DNA of 64,000 bases, taken from an uncultured Victivallales bacterium. GTDB taxonomy: Bacteria > Verrucomicrobiota > Lentisphaeria > Victivallales > UBA1829. Under the pieces are notes generated by a model. It was not told the DNA's origin. It was given only the letters and a program-made list of their open reading frames with translations, and made no database searches. Shown here in pieces: positions 8,877 to 17,970 of this stretch. Position 1 is the stretch's first letter. Each line of letters begins with the position of its first letter. The position numbers and the translations under genes were made by a program. The stretch spans positions 62,001 to 126,000 of the forward strand of contig CAKUJH010000001.1 of NCBI GenBank assembly GCA_934661375.1, given 5' to 3'.

Positions 8877-9751
8877 ACAACATCAAGACTGTCTTCGGTT
8901 TCGACATGGAAACCGACATCGGAAGCTGGACCTCCGGTTACGAAGGTATGCAGCACGGAAGCCCGGTCATCCTGGACATCCTCAAGAAACATGACATCAA
9001 GGCGACGTTCTTCTTCACCGCCGATGCCGCAATCAAAAACCCGAACATCGTTCACATGGTGCGCGACGCCGGACATGAAATCGGCTGCCACACGCTGTTC
9101 CATGAAACCATCGGCGACGCCCTGTTCGAAATCCCCGGCATGATGCCCCTTCTGCCCGAAGAAGTCGAACACCGTATCGAACTCGCCACCGAACGCGTGG
9201 AAAAAATCGCCGGCGTGCATCCCACCGCCTGGCGCTGCCCGCGGCTCTGGGGTTCCACGGTCGTGGTCAACGCCCTCGAAAGACTCGGCTACACTGCCGA
9301 CGCCACGTACCCGATGTACTTCTACCGCGAACGCCTCACTCCGTATCATCCCTCCAAGGACGACTGGACCAAGGAAGGCGACATGAAGATCATCGAACTG
9401 CCGAACTTCGCCGACCTGTCCATGGATTCCAAGGATCAGTACGGCCGTGACATGGACCAGTGGCCGCTGTGGCGTACGGAATCCGCCGAAGCGGTTATGG
9501 AACACATCCGCGGCTACATCAAGTTCTGTGAAGGCAAAAAAGTTGATCCGTTCCTCTGCTTCTACATGCATCCGTGGGAATTCTGGCCGATGCCGCAGGG
9601 ACTCATTCATTCCGGCGAAGGCGCGGTTCTCCCCGATCCGTTCATCGTGAAGAACTGCGGTCCGTATGCCGCGGAACAGTTCGACGTGCTGATTCAGAAA
9701 CTCAAAGATCTGGGTTCTGTTTTCTCGACTGCGTCCGGCTGTCTCAACTGA
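8873..9751 (+). CDS. Polysaccharide deacetylase (NodB-type) family protein
   Basis: Predicted metal-dependent carbohydrate-ester or amide hydrolase of 292 residues, cytosolic because no signal peptide is seen. The first motif is F-D-M-E-T-D (residues 10-15). The zinc-binding H-T-x-x-H is H73/H77, preceded by G-H-E-I-G-C, and a W-R-C-P-R segment near residue 120 matches motif 3. The C-terminal F-Y-M-H-P-W-E-F segment carries the last conserved His. The start overlaps the preceding stop (ATGA), so the pair is coupled. Members of this branch include deacetylases and some uronate or allantoin-type hydrolases, so the substrate is open. Confidence 0.85.
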   Translation: MNNIKTVFGFDMETDIGSWTSGYEGMQHGSPVILDILKKHDIKATFFFTADAAIKNPNIVHMVRDAGHEIGCHTLFHETIGDALFEIPGMMPLLPEEVEHRIELATERVEKIAGVHPTAWRCPRLWGSTVVVNALERLGYTADATYPMYFYRERLTPYHPSKDDWTKEGDMKIIELPNFADLSMDSKDQYGRDMDQWPLWRTESAEAVMEHIRGYIKFCEGKKVDPFLCFYMHPWEFWPMPQGLIHSGEGAVLPDPFIVKNCGPYAAEQFDVLIQKLKDLGSVFSTASGCLN

Positions 9752-9772
9752 TCCGGAAACATTCCGTCATTC

Positions 9773-9804
9773 AAGACCGTTCCCCCGCGGGACGGTCTTT
9801 TTTT
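9773..9804 (+). terminator. Rho-independent terminator
   Basis: AAGACCGT (9773-9780) pairs with ACGGTCTT (9792-9799), followed by further T residues to 9804. It lies 21 bases after the deacetylase stop. Confidence 0.85.
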
Positions 9805-9858
9805 CTTGTCCGGCAGCAATATATTTCAAAAAAATCTCATATTTTTTTCATTCTGCTC

Positions 9859-9896
9859 TTGACATGTGCAACTATCTGTTGTATAATTGCACATGT
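9859..9896 (+). promoter_or_regulatory. Promoter with overlapping palindromic operator for the locus A regulator
   Basis: A consensus promoter, TTGACA (9859-9864) N17 TATAAT (9882-9887), is overlapped by perfect 10-bp inverted arms, ACATGTGCAA (9862-9871) and TTGCACATGT (9887-9896), 15 bp apart. One arm covers the -35 and the other starts at the last base of the -10, which is ideal for repression. A further ACATGT follows at 9903-9908. The regulator starts at 9918, so autoregulation is the simplest reading. Confidence 0.8.
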
Positions 9897-9917
9897 AATA
9901 GAACATGTTGAGGAATT

Positions 9918-11048
9918 ATGGGCAATCAGGAACAAAACAAACCGGTCTCTTTTCTTCTGCTGGAAGAAGATTTGCGCCGTGATATTTTCATGAACCGGCT
10001 CAAGGACGATGAAGCCGTCCCGTCGGAACATGACCTCTGTGCCCGCTACGGACTCAGCCGCAACACTGTACGCCGGGCACTGGGCAATCTGGTGAATGAC
10101 AGGCTGCTTTACAAAGTCAAAGGGCGCGGCACTTTTGTTGTACCGTCATCCCGGCGGCAGACTCTGCACTGCAATACCCGTTCCCGGCAGGTGGTTTTTC
10201 TGTCCTTGGAATCCGCTCTTTCAGAGGGTGCGTTCCGCGACAGTGCCGTCTACGAACCAATTTTCCGCGGGCTGAACAGTGTGCTTCAGGAGTACGGATA
10301 CAATCTGCTGCTTGCCCATGTGCGCATGGACTGGCAGCCGCCGGCATGTCTGATCAACGGGGATGTTTCCGGAGTCATTTTTCACGGACAAGTGGACTCT
10401 GAATTCTGGAAACGCTATATTCTGCCGCTGCCGCATGTGGGAATCAATCATGTCAATGAAATGCTGGAATCCCATTGGGTCCAGCAGGATATGTACAATA
10501 TGGCAATCCGTGCCGTCAAATATTTCAAGGAGCACGGACACCGCCGCATCGGTTTTGTCTCCAATGAAACTGAAGTGCCATTCATGCGGCGAAGTCAGGA
10601 TTTTTTCATGGAAGCATTGCGCGGAGCCGGTTTTGAAATAAATCCGGATTGGATTGTTGCCTGGCAGCGGGAAAGTGTGAACGGACAATTGCAGAAAGAA
10701 TATGAAATCCCGGATTTCCGGCCGTTTCTGGAAAAAGCATTCCACGGCAAGGAGCATCCCACGGCATTTTTCTGCATCGACGACTGGCGCGCTCTCTGCA
10801 CGATGGAAGCCTTGAAACGGATGGGCTTGCGGGTTCCGGAAGATGTCAGCATCATGGGAACCAGCGCAGACCGTTCGCCTTATCCCGGCAATATCACCAG
10901 TTTCAATTACCAGCTGGAACGGCTTTGTTCCGAAGCCGCCAGGCTGCTGTTGAGTGTTTTTGACGGAACTGCCGACGGCTGTTTCAAAAAAATTCTGGTT
11001 CGACCCGTTTTTTATGAAGGCGAAACAGTAAAAAACATAAATCCATAA
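9918..11048 (+). CDS. GntR-LacI hybrid transcriptional regulator of locus A
   Basis: A 376-residue repressor-type protein. Residues ~10-80 form a GntR winged helix-turn-helix, with P-S-E-H-D-L-C-x-R-Y-G-L-S-R-N-T-V-R-R-A and G-R-G-T-F-V visible in that order. Residues ~95-370 form a LacI/periplasmic-binding-protein-like sensor, with G-H-R-R-I-G-F-V and V-P-E-D-V-S-I-M-G-T motifs. Such AraR-like hybrids usually bind a sugar and release DNA. It heads a run of four genes (regulator, two pseudopilins, GH71/99-like enzyme), and the palindrome over its own promoter is the likely binding site. TGAGGAA precedes the ATG. Confidence 0.92.
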   Translation: MGNQEQNKPVSFLLLEEDLRRDIFMNRLKDDEAVPSEHDLCARYGLSRNTVRRALGNLVNDRLLYKVKGRGTFVVPSSRRQTLHCNTRSRQVVFLSLESALSEGAFRDSAVYEPIFRGLNSVLQEYGYNLLLAHVRMDWQPPACLINGDVSGVIFHGQVDSEFWKRYILPLPHVGINHVNEMLESHWVQQDMYNMAIRAVKYFKEHGHRRIGFVSNETEVPFMRRSQDFFMEALRGAGFEINPDWIVAWQRESVNGQLQKEYEIPDFRPFLEKAFHGKEHPTAFFCIDDWRALCTMEALKRMGLRVPEDVSIMGTSADRSPYPGNITSFNYQLERLCSEAARLLLSVFDGTADGCFKKILVRPVFYEGETVKNINP

Positions 11049-11068
11049 CAGAGCGGAGAGGTGAAAAC

Positions 11069-11824
11069 ATGAACAGGAAACCGGGTAGGCTATTCACATT
11101 CAACGAACTCATAATCGTATTGTCGGCGGCAATGCTTCTGGGGGTTCTTCTGCTTCCGACACACCAATTGCTTCGGTCTTTAAAAGAGAACGCCGCATGT
11201 TCCGCCAACTTGAAGCAATTGACCGTCAATGCAATGAACTACGCAGCGGACAACAATAATATGATGATAGAGTACCGTCCGTCAACCACCAAGGACGTAG
11301 GCAAAGACAATTGGGTATGGAATATGGTTCGGCAAGGATATATACAACCGAAACATCTTTTCTGCGAGACCATCACGCAGTATACAAAGTACAGTCTTTC
11401 TCAGCCGGCGTATGCTGCGGAGCTGGAAGCTATGGACAACTTTGCGCGGGGCAATGCCTGGAAATATAAATTCATTTCTTACGGTTACAACTGGAATATC
11501 GGCGGTGTGAACTACTGGGGAGATTACACCGGTTCTGCCAAATGCAGCGAAATTCGCCAGCCCGAACACAAAGTTCTGTTCGCCGACGCATTTACGAAAG
11601 AACAGGGCGGAGCCGGTTTCCTCGGCATTGATATGCGTTACAATGTCTGGGCAAAAATTCATGAACGGCACGCAGGAGGAGCTAATATCGTCTGGGCGGA
11701 TGGTCATGTGTCATTCATGAATCAGCCGGTCAAGGAACTTCAGAATCATCATACATCTTTTGCAGATGCAACCAACCGTATCCGCTATTATTTTTACCGG
11801 GATTACAGCGGCGGCAAACAATAA
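11069..11824 (+). CDS. Pseudopilin-like protein with degenerate prepilin motif
   Basis: A 251-residue protein related to its immediate neighbour (11865-12650) along its whole length. The prepilin stretch is altered: L-F-T-F-N-E-L replaces the usual F-T-L-I-E-L, but Glu+5 and a hydrophobic helix remain. The C-terminal half has an H-x9-D-G motif (R-H-A-G-G ... W-A-D-G-H-V), the signature of the Planctomycetes/Lentisphaerae pseudopilin-like families. It starts 20 bp after the regulator stop with GGAGAGG as ribosome binding site. It would sit in the inner membrane or a pilus-like fibre with the C-terminal domain outside. Processing by a prepilin peptidase is doubtful. Confidence 0.85.
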   Translation: MNRKPGRLFTFNELIIVLSAAMLLGVLLLPTHQLLRSLKENAACSANLKQLTVNAMNYAADNNNMMIEYRPSTTKDVGKDNWVWNMVRQGYIQPKHLFCETITQYTKYSLSQPAYAAELEAMDNFARGNAWKYKFISYGYNWNIGGVNYWGDYTGSAKCSEIRQPEHKVLFADAFTKEQGGAGFLGIDMRYNVWAKIHERHAGGANIVWADGHVSFMNQPVKELQNHHTSFADATNRIRYYFYRDYSGGKQ

Positions 11825-11864
11825 AAGCAACAGAATTCAAATACAGAGAAAAGGAGAAAACAAA

Positions 11865-12650
11865 ATGACAACAAAAAGCAGGATACTCACATCTTCGCGC
11901 AATCACACCCATAACCGTTTCACGCTTATCGAACTCCTCGTTGTGATTGCGATCATTGCGATCCTGGCGGGAATGCTGCTGCCGGCTCTGAATGCGGCAC
12001 GGGAAAAAGCCCGTTCCGCAGCCTGCATGAGCAATTTGCGCCAGTTGAGTTTCAGCGCCATCAGCTATGCCGGAGATTACAAAGATTTCGTCATAGAATA
12101 TCGCCCCTCAACAACCTCTGACGTGGGAGTAAACAACTGGGTCTGGAACATGGTCCGATGGGGCTATGTGAAAACCGGCATTCTGTTTTGTTCATCCATT
12201 TCGCCTTATGTAAAAAATGCCATGTCCCAGCCGCAATATGCCAAAACACTGGCGAATCCCAAATATTTTGCGAACGGCAACGCCTGGCTGTATAAATTCA
12301 TTTCCTACGGATACAACTGGCATATCGGCGGTGTAAACTACTGGGGCGGATACTCCGGTACGGCACGGATCGGCAGCATTAAACAGGCCAGTCATAAAGT
12401 GTTTTATACGGATTCATTCACCATTGAGCTGAACGGATCCGGTTTCCTCGGCATTGATATGCGTTACAATGCCTGGGCAAAAATTCATGAACGGCATTCC
12501 CGCGGAGCTAACATTGCCTGGGCGGACGGACATGTTACCTATATGAACAAACCGATCGCAGAACTGCAGAATTACCACACTTCATTTGCCGACGCAACCA
12601 ACCGCATCCGTTATTATTTCTACTGGAATTATTCCGGTTCCAAAGATTGA
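11865..12650 (+). CDS. PUL-associated pseudopilin-like protein (H-x9-DG)
   Basis: A 261-residue protein with a 17-residue basic leader and a canonical F-T-L-I-E-L-L-V-V-I-A-I-I prepilin helix, but Arg rather than Gly just before the Phe. The C-terminal domain carries H-S-R-G-A-N-I-A-W-A-D-G (H-x9-D-G). The ATG at 11865 has AAGGAG upstream; longer in-frame starts overlap the preceding paralogue and are not needed. The E-Y-R-P-S-T-T and N-W-V-W-N-M-V-R segments match the upstream gene, so the pair is a tandem duplication. It precedes the GH71/99-like enzyme by 27 bp, implying a role in handling the same glycan. Confidence 0.93.
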   Translation: MTTKSRILTSSRNHTHNRFTLIELLVVIAIIAILAGMLLPALNAAREKARSAACMSNLRQLSFSAISYAGDYKDFVIEYRPSTTSDVGVNNWVWNMVRWGYVKTGILFCSSISPYVKNAMSQPQYAKTLANPKYFANGNAWLYKFISYGYNWHIGGVNYWGGYSGTARIGSIKQASHKVFYTDSFTIELNGSGFLGIDMRYNAWAKIHERHSRGANIAWADGHVTYMNKPIAELQNYHTSFADATNRIRYYFYWNYSGSKD

Positions 12651-12677
12651 ACAGCATAACACAAAAAGGGTTATTGT

Positions 12678-15590
12678 ATGAAAAAAATATTCTTCATCGC
12701 CGCAGCGGCATGTCTGGCGTTATCTGCTCATGCGCTGGAATATCAACGGGAAGACTGGAACAGCAATCTGGTAATTGGAAACCGCCCGAACCAAGTCGGC
12801 ACCACGAAATTTCTGCCGCGTACCCAACTCTGGTATGGAATGTATCAGAATCTGCTTCACCGCTGGGTGGACCGTCCGCTGGAATTTGACCGGGAAACCC
12901 GTTATTCCGGAACTAAATACCTGTATCTGACCGCGCCAAGTCTGAAGCAGGAACTGAAAACCATGCATGAATATGAACTGGATGCATTCAGTGCCTTCTG
13001 CAATGGCTGTATGAATCATATTTTCCTGAATGCCATGACTTTCATGGATGCCAATCCGATCGGCAGAAACTTTCTGTTCCCGGATTATCAGGGTGAGCCG
13101 GGACAGACTCTGAAAGGTCTGGGCAGATACCTGAACCAAATGAAAAACAGCCGGGCGATTTTCCGGGTAAACGGGAAAATTCCGTTTGCAACATACGGTA
13201 TCAGCGTCAAGGATGCAGTTCAATTTGAACAGGAGAAACAAGAACTGATTCAGAAACATGGAGACATTTTCCTGCTGCTCGGCAGCGGCGGAGCCGGAAT
13301 AGGCCATTGGGAAAACATCATGACGGTATGGCGTTATCTGGAGACCGGCCGGATCAGCGAGGATTATCTGAAAAAACTGGAAAAAGGCATCGAACGTACT
13401 CTGACTTACTTTGACGGCCTTCAGATCGGCACAGTCAACCGTTACCGGGAACCCATGGGAGATTATATGCTGCAAATGCGTTCCGAATATTACAAAAATA
13501 TCATGGTGCCCCTGCTGAACAGAATTTTTGCCAAAGAACAGTTCAAAAACAAAATGCTGATGGCTTTTGTTGAAGCGGGCTACATCAATCACCGCTCCGG
13601 AGACAACATGGGAGAATTCGGAACATCCACGCTCCGGAACGGCATGGAAAACGCCATGCTGCTCAATCCGGATTTCATCATGTTGTCTGAATGGAATGAA
13701 TACAATGAAAATTCCATCTTCCGGCCGACCTTGAACAACTCCGATGCCAAAAAACGGCTTGTCCGCTATTATATCCGCGAAGTACGCAAACAAACACAAA
13801 CGCCGTTGAAAGGCGATGACACTGCTATCCCCAACTTGATTCTTTCCGCACGGCAGACTGTCAAAACCGGAGAACCTCTCCAGTTCGAGCTGCTCCATGT
13901 CCCTGACGGCAGCGGCGCTGAATATACAGCTCAACTGAAGCTCAAAGACAGCAGCGGCAGACTTCTGCAAACCTTCCCCGAAGAGCGGTTCGTACCGGAA
14001 AAACTCCGGGCGGTTACTTATACCATTCCCAGCGAACTGCTCGCCGAAAATGCCGCAGTATACCCGGAAATAGAAATCAATGGACAAAGAACATTCAATG
14101 GTTTTGACCATGTGCGCATTCGTCCGACTTTTTGTGTCGTCTATAAATCCATTCATCAGCCGCTCCGCTCACTGGCACAACCGGAACAAGTCAAATTCTC
14201 CGTTGCCAGAACTGATGACGGTCATTATAAAATTGATGCGGATATACAGACTGGTGAACCTATCAGCTCTTTTGAACTGCTGGACAATGAAGTGGAAGTC
14301 TATGCCGATGACCGCGCCAATGAATTTGACCGGGAAAACTCGGTTCAGCTCATGTTTCTGATTGGCGGACGGTGCAAATTCGGCAATTACGAAATGGTCA
14401 TCAGAGTGGATCATTCCAAGGACTGGAAATATTTTCCGTCTCATGCCTATAATGATTCATTCGGAGTAAATTTGCGGAAAAAAGGAGATGAAGTCCGCGG
14501 AATTGTCACAAAATGGGGTCCGAATCACCGTTTCTTTCTGACAATTCCAAAGGCCGAGGCGGACAAGGCGGCTGTCCGCATTGCCTTCAATGGGAAGGAA
14601 ACGGTATTCAAAGTAAGCGATCTGAAAAAATACGGAAAAATGGCAGGAACACAAATGTTTGACGGCATGATGCGCATTGATGCGGATTATCTGAACCGTA
14701 TGCCGGATATCCCTGTCCGGGTCAATGACACTCAGGCAGCGATCCATACGGTGCTGAAATCGGATTTCCGCTTCCCGGTATATTCACTGCGTATGGTTAC
14801 GACTTCCGGGAAAATATACCGGAGTGCACCGGTTGTTCCGGTCTCTCCATCCGGAGAAAACTGCGAAATGAACGTTTTTTCGGAAGCAACGCGCAAGCTG
14901 ATCCGAATTTCGCAGAAAAAAGACGTAATTCCTGTATGCCGCTATATCTTTGATCCGGCAGCAGGCGCTGTTCTGCGCAATACATGGGAACCATATTATG
15001 ACGCCCAGCTGGGCGGCGGATTCAATTACTGTGACGCTTTTTTTGAAACACCTCTGAAACCCAAACAGCTCAATGCACCGCAATGGGTCAAGGAAAATGA
15101 CCGTTGGCTGCTGAGATTCGATGGCGTGGCACAGTATATCGCATTTCCGCTGGAAGCATTTCCGCGCGGTGAATTCACCTTGAAATTCAGTATCCGCCCG
15201 GAAGATTCCGGTAAACCCATGGTTTTGTTCCGTCATTACAACATGTACATGGGCTCTATCAGTATTTTCCTGAAAAACGGCAAACTGACTCTGGCGTTTC
15301 CGGATGAAAATCAGGATGAATCCCTGAATGGAAAAATTTTCACTCCGGATGCAATGATCCCGTTCGGGAAATGGTCAGATATAGCCATCAGTTATGACTG
15401 CCGCAAAATAACCTTCCGCATTAACGGCAAAACTTGCAGTTTCCCGATAACGGCAAAAGCATGGGAATTCAAGACAGCCATTTTCGGCGGACATACCCGG
15501 ATTCAATGGGGAATCAATGAACCCATGACTTTTTTCAAAGGTGATTTACGGTCTTTCATGATTGGACATAAAGCAGAGCCTCTGCAATGA
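12678..15590 (+). CDS. Secreted GH71/GH99-like enzyme with C-terminal LamG domain
   Basis: A 970-residue protein with a signal peptide (residues 1-19). The first ~380 residues look like a TIM-barrel of the GH71/GH99 kind, ending in S-E-W-N-E-Y-N-E near residue 350, which resembles the acidic W-N-E-Y-x-E segment of those families. Central beta-rich domains follow, and the last ~170 residues form a concanavalin/LamG-like fold (F-T-L-K-F-S-I-R-P-E-D and F-G-K-W-S-D-I-A-I-S-Y-D). It is a paralogue of the enzyme at 27207-30308. Probable endo-acting extracellular or periplasmic glycosidase; substrate unknown. It ends the locus A operon just before a terminator hairpin. Confidence 0.65.
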   Translation: MKKIFFIAAAACLALSAHALEYQREDWNSNLVIGNRPNQVGTTKFLPRTQLWYGMYQNLLHRWVDRPLEFDRETRYSGTKYLYLTAPSLKQELKTMHEYELDAFSAFCNGCMNHIFLNAMTFMDANPIGRNFLFPDYQGEPGQTLKGLGRYLNQMKNSRAIFRVNGKIPFATYGISVKDAVQFEQEKQELIQKHGDIFLLLGSGGAGIGHWENIMTVWRYLETGRISEDYLKKLEKGIERTLTYFDGLQIGTVNRYREPMGDYMLQMRSEYYKNIMVPLLNRIFAKEQFKNKMLMAFVEAGYINHRSGDNMGEFGTSTLRNGMENAMLLNPDFIMLSEWNEYNENSIFRPTLNNSDAKKRLVRYYIREVRKQTQTPLKGDDTAIPNLILSARQTVKTGEPLQFELLHVPDGSGAEYTAQLKLKDSSGRLLQTFPEERFVPEKLRAVTYTIPSELLAENAAVYPEIEINGQRTFNGFDHVRIRPTFCVVYKSIHQPLRSLAQPEQVKFSVARTDDGHYKIDADIQTGEPISSFELLDNEVEVYADDRANEFDRENSVQLMFLIGGRCKFGNYEMVIRVDHSKDWKYFPSHAYNDSFGVNLRKKGDEVRGIVTKWGPNHRFFLTIPKAEADKAAVRIAFNGKETVFKVSDLKKYGKMAGTQMFDGMMRIDADYLNRMPDIPVRVNDTQAAIHTVLKSDFRFPVYSLRMVTTSGKIYRSAPVVPVSPSGENCEMNVFSEATRKLIRISQKKDVIPVCRYIFDPAAGAVLRNTWEPYYDAQLGGGFNYCDAFFETPLKPKQLNAPQWVKENDRWLLRFDGVAQYIAFPLEAFPRGEFTLKFSIRPEDSGKPMVLFRHYNMYMGSISIFLKNGKLTLAFPDENQDESLNGKIFTPDAMIPFGKWSDIAISYDCRKITFRINGKTCSFPITAKAWEFKTAIFGGHTRIQWGINEPMTFFKGDLRSFMIGHKAEPLQ

Positions 15591-15599
15591 ATGATTCAT

Positions 15600-15623
15600 C
15601 CCCCGGATTGAATCCGGGGGGTT
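15600..15623 (+). terminator. Terminator of locus A
   Basis: A G/C-rich hairpin (15600-15607 with 15613-15620, 5-base loop) follows the GH71/99-like stop codon, then GTTT. The short T-tract makes it a moderate candidate. Confidence 0.6.
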
Positions 15624-15655
15624 TCCATAAAATTATTTTTTCAATGTGCGTGATA

Positions 15656-15684
15656 TTGAAAAAAACCAACCTTCATGCTACATT
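15656..15684 (+). promoter_or_regulatory. Promoter of the SGNH hydrolase/rsuA/mutM unit
   Basis: TTGAAA (15656-15661) N17 TACATT (15679-15684), about 45 bp before the SGNH hydrolase start and just after the locus A terminator. Confidence 0.6.
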
Positions 15685-15728
15685 ATTCCGTAATTTCAAC
15701 GGAAATTTTTTATGGAAAGGACTGCAAT

Positions 15729-16442
15729 ATGCTGAAAAATAAACTGATCGGCGTTTTATCCGGTATCCTTCTGATGGGTAATCTGCTTTCCGCAGACGAA
15801 AAACCCGCAATCTCCATCCTCGGCGACAGCTATTCCACTTTTGCCGGAGCCGTCCCCGAAGGCAATGCCGTCTGGTACCGTCCCGCGCCGGACAACAGCA
15901 ACGACGTCTGCAAAGTGGAACAGACCTGGTGGCATCAGGTCATTCAGATGCTCGGCGGAGAACTGGAAAAAAATGAATCCTATTCCGGTTCAACCGTCTG
16001 CAATACCGGTTACAACAAATCCGATGCCGGCAAAACCTCTTTTCTGGCACGCGCCAGCCGTCTCGGCAAACCCCGCATCATCCTGGTCTGCGGAGCAACC
16101 AACGACAGCTGGGCGGGCGTCCCCATGGGAGAATACAAATACAAAGACTGGACCGCGAAAGAACTGTTTTCCTTCCGTCCCGGTCTCGCCAAACTCCTTG
16201 CGGAACTGAAACAGCTTTATCCCCAGGCGGAAATCTACTTCATTCTGAACTCCGAACTGTCCGCCCCCATCAATGAATCGGTTCATACGATCTGCAAGCA
16301 TTACGATGTGCCGTGTCTGGATCTCCGGAATATTTCCAAACAGAAAGGTCACCCCGATATTGCCGGCATGAAAGCCATGGCGGAACAGACTGCGGCATTT
16401 GTCAGACAGCAGCAGGCTGCCCGGAAACAGGCAAAACCATGA
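15729..16442 (+). CDS. Secreted SGNH/GDSL-family hydrolase
   Basis: A 237-residue protein with an N-terminal signal peptide (cleavage after about S-A, residue 22). Block I is I-L-G-D-S-Y-S with the nucleophile Ser34, block III is G-A-T-N-D (residues 122-126), and a C-terminal G-H-P-D around His208 supplies the catalytic His. SGNH enzymes of this kind usually remove acetyl or other ester groups from sugars. The ATG at 15729 has GGAAAGGA upstream; the upstream extension lacks a signal sequence. Its stop overlaps the rsuA-like start (ATGA), linking it oddly to two housekeeping genes. Confidence 0.88.
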   Translation: MLKNKLIGVLSGILLMGNLLSADEKPAISILGDSYSTFAGAVPEGNAVWYRPAPDNSNDVCKVEQTWWHQVIQMLGGELEKNESYSGSTVCNTGYNKSDAGKTSFLARASRLGKPRIILVCGATNDSWAGVPMGEYKYKDWTAKELFSFRPGLAKLLAELKQLYPQAEIYFILNSELSAPINESVHTICKHYDVPCLDLRNISKQKGHPDIAGMKAMAEQTAAFVRQQQAARKQAKP

Positions 16443-17146
16443 GACTGGACAAGTTCATAGCGGACGCCACCGCGTACAGCCGCAAGGAAATCAAGAAGCT
16501 CGTGCGTTACCGCGCGGTAACGGTCAACGGGGAGGTTGCGGTCAATGCCGACCGGCAGGTGGATGCGGAAACGGATGTCCGCATCAACGGAAAGCCCGTC
16601 GTTTACCGCAAATATATTTATCTGATGCTCAACAAGCCGCAGGGTTATCTGAGCGCGACCGAAGATAAAAAATACCCGGTGGTAACGGATCTGGTTCCGG
16701 AAAACCTGAAACATTTCAACGTGTTTCCGGTGGGACGTCTGGACATGGACACGGAAGGATTGCTGCTGCTTACCAACGACGGACAGTTTGACCATGAACT
16801 CATGTCGCCGAACCGCAAAGTGCCGAAACTTTATTATGCGGAACTGGACAAACCTGCCGAAGCCGCGGATGTGGAAGCGTTCCGCGCCGGCATGAAATTT
16901 CAGGATTTCACCGCGAAACCCGCCCGTCTGGAAATCACCGCAGAACCGCATAAAGTCTATATCGAAATCGCGGAAGGCAAATTTCATCAGGTCAAACGCA
17001 TGTGCGGACAAGTCGGCAGGGAAGTTACGTTTCTGAAACGGGTAAAAATCGGGGAACTCCCTCTGGATGAACAGCTTAAGCCCGGCGAAATGCGGGAACT
17101 GACTCCGGCGGAATATGCGCTTGTCATGGGGAAGAAAAATGCCTGA
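16439..17146 (+). CDS. rsuA: 16S rRNA pseudouridine synthase, RsuA family
   Basis: A 235-residue RNA-modifying enzyme. Residues 1-50 form an S4 RNA-binding domain (R-L-D-K-F-I-A ... V-T-V-N-G). The catalytic motif G-R-L-D-M-D-T-E-G-L-L-L-L-T contains the nucleophile Asp102, and H-Q-V-K-R-M near residue 183 is typical. The start overlaps the previous stop as ATGA. RsuA modifies U516 of 16S rRNA in E. coli; the RluB/RluE/RluF relatives share this layout, so the exact target is inferred. Confidence 0.88.
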   Translation: MRLDKFIADATAYSRKEIKKLVRYRAVTVNGEVAVNADRQVDAETDVRINGKPVVYRKYIYLMLNKPQGYLSATEDKKYPVVTDLVPENLKHFNVFPVGRLDMDTEGLLLLTNDGQFDHELMSPNRKVPKLYYAELDKPAEAADVEAFRAGMKFQDFTAKPARLEITAEPHKVYIEIAEGKFHQVKRMCGQVGREVTFLKRVKIGELPLDEQLKPGEMRELTPAEYALVMGKKNA

Positions 17147-17960
17147 ACTGCCGGAAGTCGAAACCATCGGCCGTGCGTTGTCAACCGCTCTGCCCGGACG
17201 TGTCATCAAGCGGGTGGAGGTTTTCACGCCCGCCATGCGGACTTCGCTGGAGCCGCTGAAAACCGCCGGACTGCCCGGACACCGGATCGAATCGGTCCGC
17301 CGCCGCGCCCGTTATCTGGTGGTGAAACTGGATGACGGCCGCGGACTGGTCATGCACTTCGGCATGACGGGAGTTGTCCGGGTGGAATCTGCGGATATTC
17401 CGCGCCGCAGACATGAACATGTCTTCCTTCATCTGGACGACGGCATGATTTTCCGTTTTGAATGTGTCCGGCGGTTCAGTCAGCTGGAAGTGCATGAACT
17501 GAATGCGGACGGCTGGCCGGAAATGTTTGCCGGGTTTGGAGTCGAACCGCTGACAGAAGATTTCACGCCGGAGTATCTGTATGCCCAGTCGCGCAGACGG
17601 CACGGGGCGGTCAAGCCATTCCTGATGGATAACGCCTTGGTAACGGGAATCGGCAATATCTATGCGACGGAAACCCTGTTTGCGGCACGGATCGATCCGC
17701 GCCGTCCGGCAGATTCACTGCGCAAAACCGAATGCAGGAGAATCACGGAACAGGCGAAACGAATCCTGACGGAAGCCATTCAGCAAGGCGGAACCACGGT
17801 CTCGGATTTCCGCCATGTGGATGGTTCGCAGGGACATTTTGCCGTGAATCTGCAGGTTTACGGCAAAGCAGGGAAGCCGTGCCCGGTCTGCGGCACAGTA
17901 CTGACCGCAGTCAAGCTCGGCGGACGGACGTCGGTCTTCTGTCCGGAATGCCAGAAATAA
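17139..17960 (+). CDS. mutM: Formamidopyrimidine-DNA glycosylase
   Basis: Base-excision repair enzyme that removes 8-oxoguanine and formamidopyrimidines and nicks the strand. The protein begins M-P-E-L-P-E-V-E, giving the catalytic Pro2 and Glu3 after removal of Met, has N-x-Y-A-T-E with the conserved Asn near residue 174, and ends in a C-P-V-C ... C-P-E-C zinc finger. It has 273 residues, a normal length. It overlaps the rsuA-like gene by eight bases, and the start is fixed by the required N-terminus. Confidence 0.96.
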   Translation: MPELPEVETIGRALSTALPGRVIKRVEVFTPAMRTSLEPLKTAGLPGHRIESVRRRARYLVVKLDDGRGLVMHFGMTGVVRVESADIPRRRHEHVFLHLDDGMIFRFECVRRFSQLEVHELNADGWPEMFAGFGVEPLTEDFTPEYLYAQSRRRHGAVKPFLMDNALVTGIGNIYATETLFAARIDPRRPADSLRKTECRRITEQAKRILTEAIQQGGTTVSDFRHVDGSQGHFAVNLQVYGKAGKPCPVCGTVLTAVKLGGRTSVFCPECQK

Positions 17961-17970
17961 CCGCTCCGGG

